Source: Massilia arenae (GTDB lineage: Bacteria > Pseudomonadota > Gammaproteobacteria > Burkholderiales > Burkholderiaceae_D). Taken from it: a stretch of DNA of 64,000 nt. The stretch lies in assembly GCF_008014745.1 (NCBI RefSeq), contig NZ_VPFD01000005.1:155897-219896 (forward strand), given 5' to 3'. The notes under the pieces are model-generated. The model saw only the letters and a program-made list of their open reading frames with translations. It did no database searches and had not been told where the DNA came from. A program made the position numbers and the translations under genes. This document shows, piece by piece, positions 1-8,560 of this stretch. Every line of letters starts with the position of its first letter. The stretch's first letter is position 1.

Positions 1-1378
1 GCACCACGTTCGCGCGGAAGGCCGGGTCGTAGGCCGGCTGCATGCCGCCGCCGAACATGAAGTCCTGCCATACCAGCAGGCCCAGTTCGTCGGCAAGGTC
101 ATAGAAGTCGCGCCCTTCATAGTAGCCGCCACCCCAGCTGCGCAGCATATTCATATTGGCGTCCCGCGCCAGTTCCAGCGCGCGGCGCAGTTGCGCCTTC
201 TTGACGCGCGGTTGGAACATGTCGAACGGGATCGTGTTGGCGCCCTTGGCGAATACCGGAATGCCGTTGATGACGAAGTAGAAGGCGGTGCCACGCGGGT
301 CGCGGTCGCGGCGCAGTTCGACGCTGCGCAGCCCGGTGCGGGCGGAGACGCCCGCCAGCCGGGTCTTGCCATCGGCGACCTCGAGCTCATAGCGGTACAG
401 CGGCTGCTTGCCGTAGCCGTTCGGGAACCAGCGCTGCGGCGCGTCGACCGCCACCGGAAGCGCGATGCGATTGGGGCCGGCGCGCAACCGGGCGGTCTTG
501 CGGACGGCCAGCACGCGCGCGCCATCGGGCGCGGTCTGCCACAGGCGCAGCTCGACCGCCGCAGCGCGCACCGCGTCAAGCGAGGCGATCGCGGTCAGCT
601 CGGCGCGCGTGGCGTCGACGCGGTCCTGGCGCAGTTGCAGGTCGTCGATGCGCAGCGCATCCCAGCTTTGCAGCACCACCGGCTTCGTGATGCCGGCGCC
701 GACGTAGCGCGGCCCCCAGTCCCAGCCGTAGTGATAGCCGGGCTTGCGCACGAAGTTGCCGGTCATGGCGTCCTGCGGCTCGTCGCCGTAGGGAGAAGGA
801 TAGTTGCCTGCGATTTTGTGCGGCATCGCCGCGACCTGCGGCAGCATCCGCGCGATCGGCGAGCGCAGCACGATGCGCAGGATATTGCCGCTCGGGCGCA
901 GCCGGCCCTCGACCGGCACGCGCCAGGTACGGTGGGCGTTGTCGGCGTCGAGCAGCTTGTGGCCGTTGAGCCAGACTTCGGCGAAGGTGTCCAACCCTTC
1001 GAACACCAGGTCGCTGCGCCCGTTGCGCAAGGCCGCGCGCGAGGCATCGAATTCGACGCGGTATTCCCAGTCCGCGAGGCCGATCCATTGCAACCCGGCC
1101 TCGGGCGCGCCGATATATGGGTCGGGTATCAGGCCGTGCGCCATCAGGTCGGTGTGCACCGTGCCCGGCACCGTGGCCGCGCGCGACGGCGCCGCTTCCG
1201 GATAGGCGCCGGCCTGGGTGTCGCCGGGCACCATGCGGAAGGTCCAGCCCTGGTCGATGGTGAACTGCAGCGGGGCGTCGGCCTGGACGGCGTCGGCCTG
1301 GGCGGCGCCGGCGAACAGCGCCATGACCAATCCGAGCAACAGGCGCGTGGAGGACATCAGTGTAGACATGGCAATCAT
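1..1378 (-). CDS. Beta-mannosidase, glycoside hydrolase family 2 (N-terminal part, runs off left edge)
   Basis: The first about 459 codons of a GH2 enzyme that would cleave terminal beta-mannosyl residues. A short hydrophobic signal peptide (LLLGLVMALFAGAAQA) points to export. The sugar-binding and jelly-roll region follows (VPGTVHTDLMAHGLIPDPYIG, then EYRVEFD, GLDTFAEVWLNGHKL), and near the edge the barrel entry motif NMNMLRSWGGGYYEG with GLLVWQDFMF typical of GH2 mannosidases. Both catalytic glutamates lie beyond the window. The start at 1378 has a GGGGAGG sequence 10 nt upstream; Met at 1369 and 1357 are alternatives. It begins 56 nt after the stop of the TonB receptor upstream and probably shares its transcript, forming a receptor plus glycosidase pair for mannose-containing glycans. 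Confidence 0.88.
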   Translation of the reverse strand, partial: MIAMSTLMSSTRLLLGLVMALFAGAAQADAVQADAPLQFTIDQGWTFRMVPGDTQAGAYPEAAPSRAATVPGTVHTDLMAHGLIPDPYIGAPEAGLQWIGLADWEYRVEFDASRAALRNGRSDLVFEGLDTFAEVWLNGHKLLDADNAHRTWRVPVEGRLRPSGNILRIVLRSPIARMLPQVAAMPHKIAGNYPSPYGDEPQDAMTGNFVRKPGYHYGWDWGPRYVGAGITKPVVLQSWDALRIDDLQLRQDRVDATRAELTAIASLDAVRAAAVELRLWQTAPDGARVLAVRKTARLRAGPNRIALPVAVDAPQRWFPNGYGKQPLYRYELEVADGKTRLAGVSARTGLRSVELRRDRDPRGTAFYFVINGIPVFAKGANTIPFDMFQPRVKKAQLRRALELARDANMNMLRSWGGGYYEGRDFYDLADELGLLVWQDFMFGGGMQPAYDPAFRANVV

Positions 1379-1434
1379 GAGATGTGGGCCTCCCCGCCTC
1401 CTGGTCGAGGTGCGGGGAGGCGCGACGGCGGAAC

Positions 1435-4400
1435 TCAGAACTTGTAGTTCAGGCCCACGTATGCCACGCGGCCCGCGTAGCCACTCGAGTAGTAACGCGC
1501 CTTGGTGTCGTTGCCCAGGCGGGAACGCGACTCTTCCTCGGTCAGGTTCAGCACCGACGCGGTCAGGCTGAGTTCCTTGGTGAAGTTATAGGCCGCGTTC
1601 AGGTCGACCTGGCTGTATGGCTCGTCATACACGTTCAAACCGTTGACCAGGCCGTTGACCACTTCTCCGCGGCGGTTGTACGACGCGCGCAGCATCATCT
1701 TGTCGTCCGAGTAGAACACGGTCAGGTTGGCCTGGTTCTTGGCGCTGCCCACCAGCGGCGAGGTGCCGATCTGCTGGCCGTTGGACAAGGTGATCGCGGC
1801 CTGGTTGGTCTTGTTGTACGTATAGTTTGCCTGGAAGCCAATGCCGGAATCGAAGGTGTGCTGCGCATACACTTCGATGCCCTTGGACACCGCATCGCGG
1901 CCACCGGCGCTGGTGCTGTAGTTCTGCACTGCCACCGACTGGCCGCCGATGTCCAGGGTGACGTCGCGCACCACCGGCACCGCGAAGTTGCTCACGTTCT
2001 TGCGGAACACGGCTGCGCCCAGCACCGAACCGCGCGTGAAGTACCACTCGAGGCCCAGGTCGTATTGGGTGGCCTTGAAGGCGTCCAGTTCCTTGTTGCT
2101 GCCCGTACCGAACCAGCCGACCTGGTCGCCGCCGCCGATCAGGCGGCGGTCGTCGACGTATTCCTGGCCGAAGTTGCGCAGGCTGCCCGGGGCGGCGATC
2201 GAGTTGTAGCTCGGACGCGCCACCACCTTCGACGCCGCGCCGCGCAGCAGCAGGGTGTCGGTGAGGTCGAAGGCCAGGTTCAGGCTCGGCAGGTAGTCGG
2301 TGTAGGTACGGTCGAGCGCGCTCACCACGAAGGTCGAGATGTGGCCGCTGGCCGGATTGGTCTGGCTGTCCGGCAGCACGGTGAAGCCGCTGGTGCAGCC
2401 CGAGCCGGCCGGCGCGCCGGCGGCAGGCGCGCCGCCCGGCAGGCATGGCGCCGGGTTGCCGTCGGGGCCGTCGAAGAAGTAATCGTTGTAGTAATCGACC
2501 TGGTCCGTCGAATCGGCGTGCTGGCGGGTGCGCACCACGCGCATGCCGAGGTTACCGCGCAGGCGGTCGGTCTTGATGTTGGCCTGGACGTACATCGACG
2601 TGATTTTCTCGTCGACGTTGTAGACGAAGTTGTCCTCGTTACGGGTCTGCATCGGGCCGTAGGTGCTATTCAGGTGCGCGATATAGGCCGGATAGTTGAT
2701 CGCCGGGAAGGCGCTCGCCTTCAGGCCGTTGGTCAGGTTGCCCAGCTCTTCGCTGTAGAGGAAGTCGGGACGGAATTTGTTGGCATTGACGTCGCAACCG
2801 TTCTGGAAGCGGCTGTCGTAGTCGCCCGGGTCGGCGCCCTGGCAAACCCAGTAGTTATTGCCGGTACGGCGGTTGGTGCCGCCATCGCGGTACTTGGCGC
2901 CGAACTGGATCGAATCGAGCCAGTTGCTCTTGTCGACGTGCCAGGTCAGGTCGGCCTGGGCGTAGTTCTGGTCGGTCTTGTTGCGGGTCCACGACGAGCT
3001 GGTCGAGCCAAGGTCGATCTCGCCGATGCCATTGCGCAGGTTGGCCATCAGCTCCGGCGAGAAGTTCATGGTCGGGGTGCCGGAGAGGTCCCACGACGAG
3101 AAGTGGTTGCCCAGGCTCCAGCTGCCGTCGGCGTTCTGGCGGCGCGGCTTGATCGGCATGCCGAGCGTCATTTCCGGACCGCCCTCGGCCCAGGTGCGGC
3201 CGAGCTTGATGTCGGCGTCGAGCGACTCGCCCTTCCAGTTCAGTTCGAAGTCGGCGGTCTGCGACAACGCTTTTTCGCGGCTGATGTTGCCGGCGATCTG
3301 CGGGGTCGGAATCGTGCAGTCGTCGGGACCGAAGCCGCCGGTATTGGCGAACCCGGCCGCCCCGGCCTGCGCCGAGCTGCAGTAATAGTTCTTGCCCGGA
3401 CGCGCGCTGTACTGGGCGCCGGTGACGATGCTGCCGCTCGGGTCGAAGGTCAGGTGGTCGAGCATGCGGCCGCCCGGATAATTGCCGTCGCCGTTGAAGC
3501 GCGCGATGCTCCATTCCGGGATCTTCAGGGAATTGGTCTGCGTATTCTGCTTCAAGTCGAAGCGGAAATAGTTGGCCGTCATGTTCAGGTTGCGCAGCGG
3601 CTTGAATTGCAGCGTCAGCTGGCCGCCCTTGCGCTCGCGTTCATTGGTCACCACGTCCAGGTTGACCGAAGTCGGCAGGGCGAAGTTGGTGTAGTAGTCG
3701 CCATCCTGGTTGTAGAAGCCCGATTCGCCCCACCAGTACGAGTTCAGGCCGTTCGGCTGGCCGTTGACGTCGACCGACGGATTATTGGCGCGGCTGTCGC
3801 TGTACCACTGCCAGTTGGAGGTGCTGCCGCCCATGGTGCGGATGGTGCGCTTCTGCTGGGTGTAGCCGATCAGGACGCCGATGCGGTTGCTTTCGTCGTG
3901 CCAGGCGTACTGGCCCGAAATCTGCGGGTCGGTCTTCTTGGTGGTGTCGGACCAGGTGCCTTCGGCGTTCAGGAAGCCGGAACCCGATTTCACGTCCAGC
4001 GGACGGCGGGTGCGCAGGATCACGGTGCCGCCGATGCCGCCTTCGTCGAAGCGCGCTTCCGACGTCTTGTACAGTTCTGCGCTGGCCAGCATATTCGACG
4101 GCATCAGCGTGTAGTTGAACGAACGCGACGGGTCACCGTTCGATTCGGCGGTGGCGACGTAGTTGCCGTTCAACTGGGTCAGCGTCAGTTCCGACGACAG
4201 GCCGCGCACCGAGACGTTCTTGCCCTCGCCGCCGCTGCGGGTGACGACCACGCCCGGCACCCGCTGCAGGGCGTCGGCCACGTTCTTGTCGGGGAATTTG
4301 CCGACGTCTTCGGCCGTGACCACCTCGACGATCGAATTGGCCTCTCGCTTCTGGTCGAGGCTTTTCTCGATCGCGTAGCGGTAGCCGGTAACCTGGACCG

Positions 4401-4629
4401 TCACCGGTGCCACGGTATTGGGCTGGACCGCGGGCTGTGCGCCCGCCTGCGCCGGTTCTGGTTGCGCAGCGCCCTGCTGGGCCACCGGCGCTGCGGGTTC
4501 CGCTGCGGTGCTCGCAGCCGTCTGCGCGTGGGCGCTGGAAAGGGTCAGCAGTGCGGCGCCGACCGCCATGGCGATGGGCGTGATGCGGCAGGTCTGCTGC
4601 CGGGAAGCGGCTTGGGTTCTTGAAGTCAT
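1435..4629 (-). CDS. TonB-dependent outer-membrane receptor, large carbohydrate-type (TonB-Xanth-Caul-like)
   Basis: Outer-membrane gated channel of 1064 aa that would import a large substrate using TonB energy. An Ala-rich signal peptide is followed by an Ala/Pro/Gln linker, a TonB-box-like stretch (APVTVQVTGY), and a plug with GKFPDKNVADALQRVPGV, VSVRGLSSELT and GGTVILRTRRPLD. A long beta-barrel ends in Phe (YVGLNYKF). Size and plug motifs match the subfamily common in Xanthomonas/Caulobacter glycan loci rather than siderophore receptors. The start at 4629 is chosen for the AAGGAG sequence 7 nt upstream and because the signal peptide begins there; the open frame extends further without support. 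The downstream GH2 beta-mannosidase suggests a mannan or mannose-glycan substrate, which is inference. Confidence 0.9.
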   Translation of the reverse strand: MTSRTQAASRQQTCRITPIAMAVGAALLTLSSAHAQTAASTAAEPAAPVAQQGAAQPEPAQAGAQPAVQPNTVAPVTVQVTGYRYAIEKSLDQKREANSIVEVVTAEDVGKFPDKNVADALQRVPGVVVTRSGGEGKNVSVRGLSSELTLTQLNGNYVATAESNGDPSRSFNYTLMPSNMLASAELYKTSEARFDEGGIGGTVILRTRRPLDVKSGSGFLNAEGTWSDTTKKTDPQISGQYAWHDESNRIGVLIGYTQQKRTIRTMGGSTSNWQWYSDSRANNPSVDVNGQPNGLNSYWWGESGFYNQDGDYYTNFALPTSVNLDVVTNERERKGGQLTLQFKPLRNLNMTANYFRFDLKQNTQTNSLKIPEWSIARFNGDGNYPGGRMLDHLTFDPSGSIVTGAQYSARPGKNYYCSSAQAGAAGFANTGGFGPDDCTIPTPQIAGNISREKALSQTADFELNWKGESLDADIKLGRTWAEGGPEMTLGMPIKPRRQNADGSWSLGNHFSSWDLSGTPTMNFSPELMANLRNGIGEIDLGSTSSSWTRNKTDQNYAQADLTWHVDKSNWLDSIQFGAKYRDGGTNRRTGNNYWVCQGADPGDYDSRFQNGCDVNANKFRPDFLYSEELGNLTNGLKASAFPAINYPAYIAHLNSTYGPMQTRNEDNFVYNVDEKITSMYVQANIKTDRLRGNLGMRVVRTRQHADSTDQVDYYNDYFFDGPDGNPAPCLPGGAPAAGAPAGSGCTSGFTVLPDSQTNPASGHISTFVVSALDRTYTDYLPSLNLAFDLTDTLLLRGAASKVVARPSYNSIAAPGSLRNFGQEYVDDRRLIGGGDQVGWFGTGSNKELDAFKATQYDLGLEWYFTRGSVLGAAVFRKNVSNFAVPVVRDVTLDIGGQSVAVQNYSTSAGGRDAVSKGIEVYAQHTFDSGIGFQANYTYNKTNQAAITLSNGQQIGTSPLVGSAKNQANLTVFYSDDKMMLRASYNRRGEVVNGLVNGLNVYDEPYSQVDLNAAYNFTKELSLTASVLNLTEEESRSRLGNDTKARYYSSGYAGRVAYVGLNYKF

Positions 4630-4753
4630 CGTTTGTCTCCTTGTCGTGCCCTGTGGCGGGCTTTCTTTTAGGCGGAACCTTTCGGGTTCCATGGAGCGGC
4701 ATGCCGTGCTTTCCCCGGATGCGCGGACGCTGGAATGATAGCGTTCACAGGGA

Positions 4754-4889
4754 TTTACTAAACGACAGTGATGCCGCGTGCATAGCAGGGGTCTTCGTGT
4801 AACAACAAGCGAATTTATACAAAGGAAAGAACTTTCACTCAACAGTCTTTCGCGGAACGGGCGAAGTTTAGCGAAGTTTAGTAAACGAC
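4754..4889. promoter_or_regulatory. Candidate operator pair in divergent promoter region
   Basis: Two 13-bp direct repeats, TTTACTAAACGAC at 4754-4766 and TTTAGTAAACGAC at 4877-4889, differ only at the centre of the TTTASTAAA near-palindrome. A tandem 10-bp repeat GCGAAGTTTA (4861-4880) abuts the second copy. The whole spacer from 4630 to 4972 is AT-richer than its flanks and separates the receptor (leftward) from the phosphoesterase (rightward). LacI-type repressors often control such receptors, but no regulator gene is adjacent, so the binding protein is unknown. Confidence 0.45.
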
Positions 4890-4972
4890 GATAAACCGCG
4901 CGCGGCCCGGCCCCCCTGGGCAGAGTGCGATATCATCGCGGCAACTTAACCAGAGACAAGAAAGTTGCCGCT

Positions 4973-6100
4973 GTGTTTTTCCCCTATGTTTATCTTGCCT
5001 ACCTGTACTTCGTACTGCGCCTGATCGTTCCCCTTCCCCTGCACCGCTACACCCGGATCGGGCTGGGACTCGCCCTGCTGCTGGTCTGCCAGCACCACAT
5101 GATCCAGCGCTGGGTGTTCGGCACGATGTATTCGCCCGAGATCCCGCGCATCTTCATCATCCTGCTGGGCTGGTTGTACTGCAGCTTCCTGCTGGCGCTC
5201 CTGCTGCAGCTGCTGGCCGACCTGGCCCTGCTGGCCGCCTGGGCGCTGCGCCGCGGGCGCGCCGTCGATGCACGGCTGACGCTTCGTGTGCGGTATGCCG
5301 TCCTTGCCGCCGGCACCCTGCTGTCGGCGGTCGGCGTGGGCCAGGCGATCGGGGTGCCCGAGGTGCGCCGGGTCGAGCTGGCGATCCGCGACCTGCCCCC
5401 GGCCCTGGACGGGTTCCGGATGGTGCAGCTGACCGACCTGCACATCAGCCGCCTGATGCACGGGGACTGGGTGCGCGAGGTGGTCGAGCGCAGCAATGCG
5501 CTGCGACCCGACCTGGTCGTCATCACCGGTGACCTGATCGACGGTTCGCCGCAGGCGCGCGCGGGCGACGTGCGGCCGCTGGCCGACCTGGCGGCGCGCC
5601 ACGGCGTCATCGCAAGCCTGGGCAACCACGAATATTATTTCGGCGCCGAGCGCTGGACCGGCGTCTTCGAGGGACTTGGCATGCGCGTGCTGGTCAACCG
5701 CCACGCCACGATCGAGCACGATGGCGGCCGCCTGACGATTGCCGGCGTGACCGACCGGGTGGCGCCGCGCTTCGGCATGGAAGGGCCGGACACGCGCCGC
5801 GCGCTCGAAGGCGCGGCGCCGGATGCGCCGGTCGTGTTGCTCAGCCACCAGCCGATCGGCGTCGCCGCCAATGCCGAAGCCGGGATCGACGTACAACTGT
5901 CGGGCCATACCCATGGCGGGATGATCCGGGGTGTCGACCAGGTGGTGAAACGCGCGAATGGCGGCTACGTCTCGGGTAGTTACCGCGTCAAAGGGATGGA
6001 GCTGTATGTCAGCAATGGCACCGGGCTGTGGAACGGGTTCCCGATCCGGCTCGGGGTGCCGGCCGAGATCACGGAATTCGTCCTCAGGCCGGCGCGCTAG
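4973..6100 (+). CDS. Membrane-anchored calcineurin-like metallophosphoesterase (YaeI-like)
   Basis: About 375 aa. Three or four hydrophobic segments fill roughly the first 125 residues (FFPYVYLAYLYFVLRLIV, IGLGLALLLV, IFIILLGWLYCSFLLALLL, AVLAAGTLLSAVG). A two-metal phosphoesterase domain follows with every signature: TDLHISR, GDLIDG, GNHEYY, SHQP and GHTHGG. These supply the Asp/His/Asn metal ligands. The membrane-anchored subgroup includes enzymes acting on lipid diphosphates such as UDP-diacylglucosamine, but substrate cannot be read from sequence. The GTG at 4973 gives a compact N-terminus; an in-frame GTG at 4925 would add 16 residues. Neither has a strong ribosome site. It is apparently monocistronic, with the next gene converging 3 nt away. 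Confidence 0.85.
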   Translation: MFFPYVYLAYLYFVLRLIVPLPLHRYTRIGLGLALLLVCQHHMIQRWVFGTMYSPEIPRIFIILLGWLYCSFLLALLLQLLADLALLAAWALRRGRAVDARLTLRVRYAVLAAGTLLSAVGVGQAIGVPEVRRVELAIRDLPPALDGFRMVQLTDLHISRLMHGDWVREVVERSNALRPDLVVITGDLIDGSPQARAGDVRPLADLAARHGVIASLGNHEYYFGAERWTGVFEGLGMRVLVNRHATIEHDGGRLTIAGVTDRVAPRFGMEGPDTRRALEGAAPDAPVVLLSHQPIGVAANAEAGIDVQLSGHTHGGMIRGVDQVVKRANGGYVSGSYRVKGMELYVSNGTGLWNGFPIRLGVPAEITEFVLRPAR

Positions 6101-6103
6101 TCC

Positions 6104-8410
6104 TTACCGCTTCTTCTTCTCCAGCTTCGGCACCGGCGGCAGCGACGCCTGGTGCTTCTTGATGTCGCTGAGCAGCAGGCGCGCCTGGGTTCCCCAGCCG
6201 CCGATGAAGACGTCATCCTTGCCGTCGCCATCGAGGTCGCCCCGGCCCATGCTCCAGCTGCGGCCGACGGTCACACCGGGCAGCACCGCCAGGGTCACCT
6301 CCTTGAAATTGCCCTTGCCGTCGTTCTGCCAGGCGCGCGGCTGCAGCGGCACGAAGCCCGGCACCTCGATCGCCCCGACCAGCAAATCCGGCGCGCCGTC
6401 GCCATTGAAATCGACCACCGTGCCGGCCCAGCTCGAGAAGGTGTGCGCCGGCAGGCGCGCCGCGGTCTCGTCGCGGTAGTTGCCCTTGCCGTCGTTGACC
6501 AGCAGGCGCGTTTGCGGGTCTTTCTCCCAGCCGGCGTTATTGCTCGTGATATTGAAGAACACGATCTCGAGCTTGCCGTCGCCGTTCACGTCCAACACGT
6601 GCACTTCGCGGGTCTCCATCGGCACCTTCAGCTCGAGCCGGTGCGACTCTTCCCTGAAACGCCCTTTGCCGTCGTTGATCAGCAGGCGATTCGGCTGGCT
6701 GGGGCTGGCCAGCACCAGGTCGAGATGGCCGTCACCATCCATATCGGCCAGCACCGCGCCCTCGGTCTGGTCGTTCGCCTGCGGCAGGTGGGTGGCGGAG
6801 GCATCGATGAAGTAGCCGGGCCGCTTGGGGTCGCCCAGGAACAGCAGGTTCTTGGCCGGCACCTCCTTGCCACCGCCCGCCTCGCCGGTGCTGCCGATGA
6901 AGATGTCGGGCAGGCCGTCGCCATTGACGTCGCCGACCGCCAGCCCATTGCCCTGGCTGTGGGCCGGCAGGCGCGCGCTGGCGTCGACGAAGCCGCCCTT
7001 GCCGTCGCCCAGGTAGAGCTGGTGGTGCTCATCCGCCTCGGCCACGAACACCACGTCCATATGGCCGTCGCGGTTGAAATCGGCGGCGCGCACGTGTTCG
7101 CTGTCGTGCATGCGGGTGCCGAAGGCGTCGGGGACGTAAGTCAGCTTGCCGCCGCCATCGTTGCGGTACAGGCGATTGACGCCGTGCTCCACCGAGATCA
7201 CGACATCCAGGTCGCCGTCGTGGTCGACGTCGATGAACACCGAGTCGGTCGCGTGCAGGGCCGGTGCGACCGGCACATTCGGCAGGGTCGCATCGATCCA
7301 GCCGGATCCCGGCGCCTCGGGAATCAGGGAGAAGGCATCGTAGGCGGGATCGCGCGCAGTGGGCTTACCGGGCTTGCCAGGCTCGATGCGCCAGAGATCG
7401 TCCAGCTCCGGCCCGCCGCCGCGGTTGCCGCTGCCGGCCGCAAGATATACTTTGCCGTCCAGCGTGGCGGCCTGGGTGCCGTGGCGGCCGACCGGCAAGG
7501 CAGGCAGCGTGTGCCAGCGGGCGCTTTTCGGGTCCCAGGCCTCGACTTCGCGGTGCGCGTGTTCGTGCTTCATGCTCTCACCGCCCATCACCGCCAGCTT
7601 GCCGTCGATGACGGCGCTGGCGGTCCCGGCGCGCTGCGTCGGCAGCGGCGCAGGGAGCGTGCTCCAGCGCTTCGCCCTGAAATCGTAGACGTCGACCTCG
7701 CCGACGGTCTGCGCCAGCGCGTTGCCCAGGTCGTGCGCGGAGCGGCGTCCGCCCGCCGCATACAGCTTGCCGTCGATGACTGCGGCGTGGAAGTGGTCGC
7801 GCGCATGCGGTGCGTCGGGGAGTTCGGTCCAGCGGCCGGTGGCCGGATCGAAGGCGTCGAGCCAGGCGACGTAGCCGCTCATATGGCCGCGGCGGTTGCC
7901 GCCGACCAGGTAGATGATCCCGTCATGCACCGCCACGCCGCTCGCGCCGCGCCGCCGCTGCGGTGGAATCTCGGGACCCTTGCTCCAGCGGTCGACCGCA
8001 GGATCGTAGATCAGCACGTGCGGCACCGGAGACTCTTCCGGGAACTTGCCGGTCAGGGCGCCGAGCACGTATAGCTTGTCGCCGAACTCCACGCCCTGCA
8101 GATGGTGGATCTCGAATGGCGGCGCTTCGCCTTTGGTCCAGCGCCCGCTGGCCGGGTCGTAGATCTCCAGGGGCCGTTCGCCGCGTCCGCCAAGCAGGAT
8201 CAGGCGACCGGCCACCGCCACGAAGCCGTTCTCGTGGCGCGCGGTAGGTCTGGAAGCGTCACTTTGCTGGCGCCATTGCGGCGCCGTCGCCTGGGCGGGT
8301 TCATGGGCCTGGGCGGCGCTGCCGCCTATCGTCGTGACAGCCAGAGCGACGGCGACGGCGAGCCGGGTCCAATAAAGGTTGCGCGGCTTGGCGCAAGGGT
8401 CAAACGTCAT
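6104..8410 (-). CDS. Secreted Kelch-repeat plus FG-GAP/VCBS-repeat protein
   Basis: 768-aa exported protein. After a signal peptide ending near GGSAAQA, the first half (about 45-390) carries six Kelch-type blades, each with a GG pair and a W-T/S-LP closing strand (LILLGGRGERP, YLVGGNRRG, YAAGGRRS, AVMGGES, YLAAGSGN). The second half has at least seven calcium-loop FG-GAP repeats of the form D-x-D/N-x-D-G-x-x-D: DVDHDGDLD, DFNRDGHMD, DVNGDGLPD, DMDGDGHLD, DVNGDGKLE, DFNGDGAPD, DLDGDGKDD. Two beta-propellers in one chain suggest a surface or periplasmic binding or scaffold role; no catalytic motif was seen. GGAGG lies 9 nt before the ATG at 8410, which decides the start. Confidence 0.82.
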   Translation of the reverse strand: MTFDPCAKPRNLYWTRLAVAVALAVTTIGGSAAQAHEPAQATAPQWRQQSDASRPTARHENGFVAVAGRLILLGGRGERPLEIYDPASGRWTKGEAPPFEIHHLQGVEFGDKLYVLGALTGKFPEESPVPHVLIYDPAVDRWSKGPEIPPQRRRGASGVAVHDGIIYLVGGNRRGHMSGYVAWLDAFDPATGRWTELPDAPHARDHFHAAVIDGKLYAAGGRRSAHDLGNALAQTVGEVDVYDFRAKRWSTLPAPLPTQRAGTASAVIDGKLAVMGGESMKHEHAHREVEAWDPKSARWHTLPALPVGRHGTQAATLDGKVYLAAGSGNRGGGPELDDLWRIEPGKPGKPTARDPAYDAFSLIPEAPGSGWIDATLPNVPVAPALHATDSVFIDVDHDGDLDVVISVEHGVNRLYRNDGGGKLTYVPDAFGTRMHDSEHVRAADFNRDGHMDVVFVAEADEHHQLYLGDGKGGFVDASARLPAHSQGNGLAVGDVNGDGLPDIFIGSTGEAGGGKEVPAKNLLFLGDPKRPGYFIDASATHLPQANDQTEGAVLADMDGDGHLDLVLASPSQPNRLLINDGKGRFREESHRLELKVPMETREVHVLDVNGDGKLEIVFFNITSNNAGWEKDPQTRLLVNDGKGNYRDETAARLPAHTFSSWAGTVVDFNGDGAPDLLVGAIEVPGFVPLQPRAWQNDGKGNFKEVTLAVLPGVTVGRSWSMGRGDLDGDGKDDVFIGGWGTQARLLLSDIKKHQASLPPVPKLEKKKR

Positions 8411-8560
8411 CGATGCGATCCTCCATGAGAAGCAAATGGGCTGCAAGCGGAAAGCATAGCAGACTTGACAATTCAGCAAGCACGCCTGACATCGCCATGT
8501 CATGGACCTGTCACGTGACGTTGTTAGCATGGCTCGTTCGGTTCGATAAATGACAGCCCG

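Noticed and set aside
1384..4623. Very long open frame on the + strand opposite the first TonB receptor
   Set aside because: Translation is a repetitive Val/Arg/His/Gly-rich shadow typical of high-GC antisense frames; the receptor on the other strand has full domain motifs and a ribosome site.
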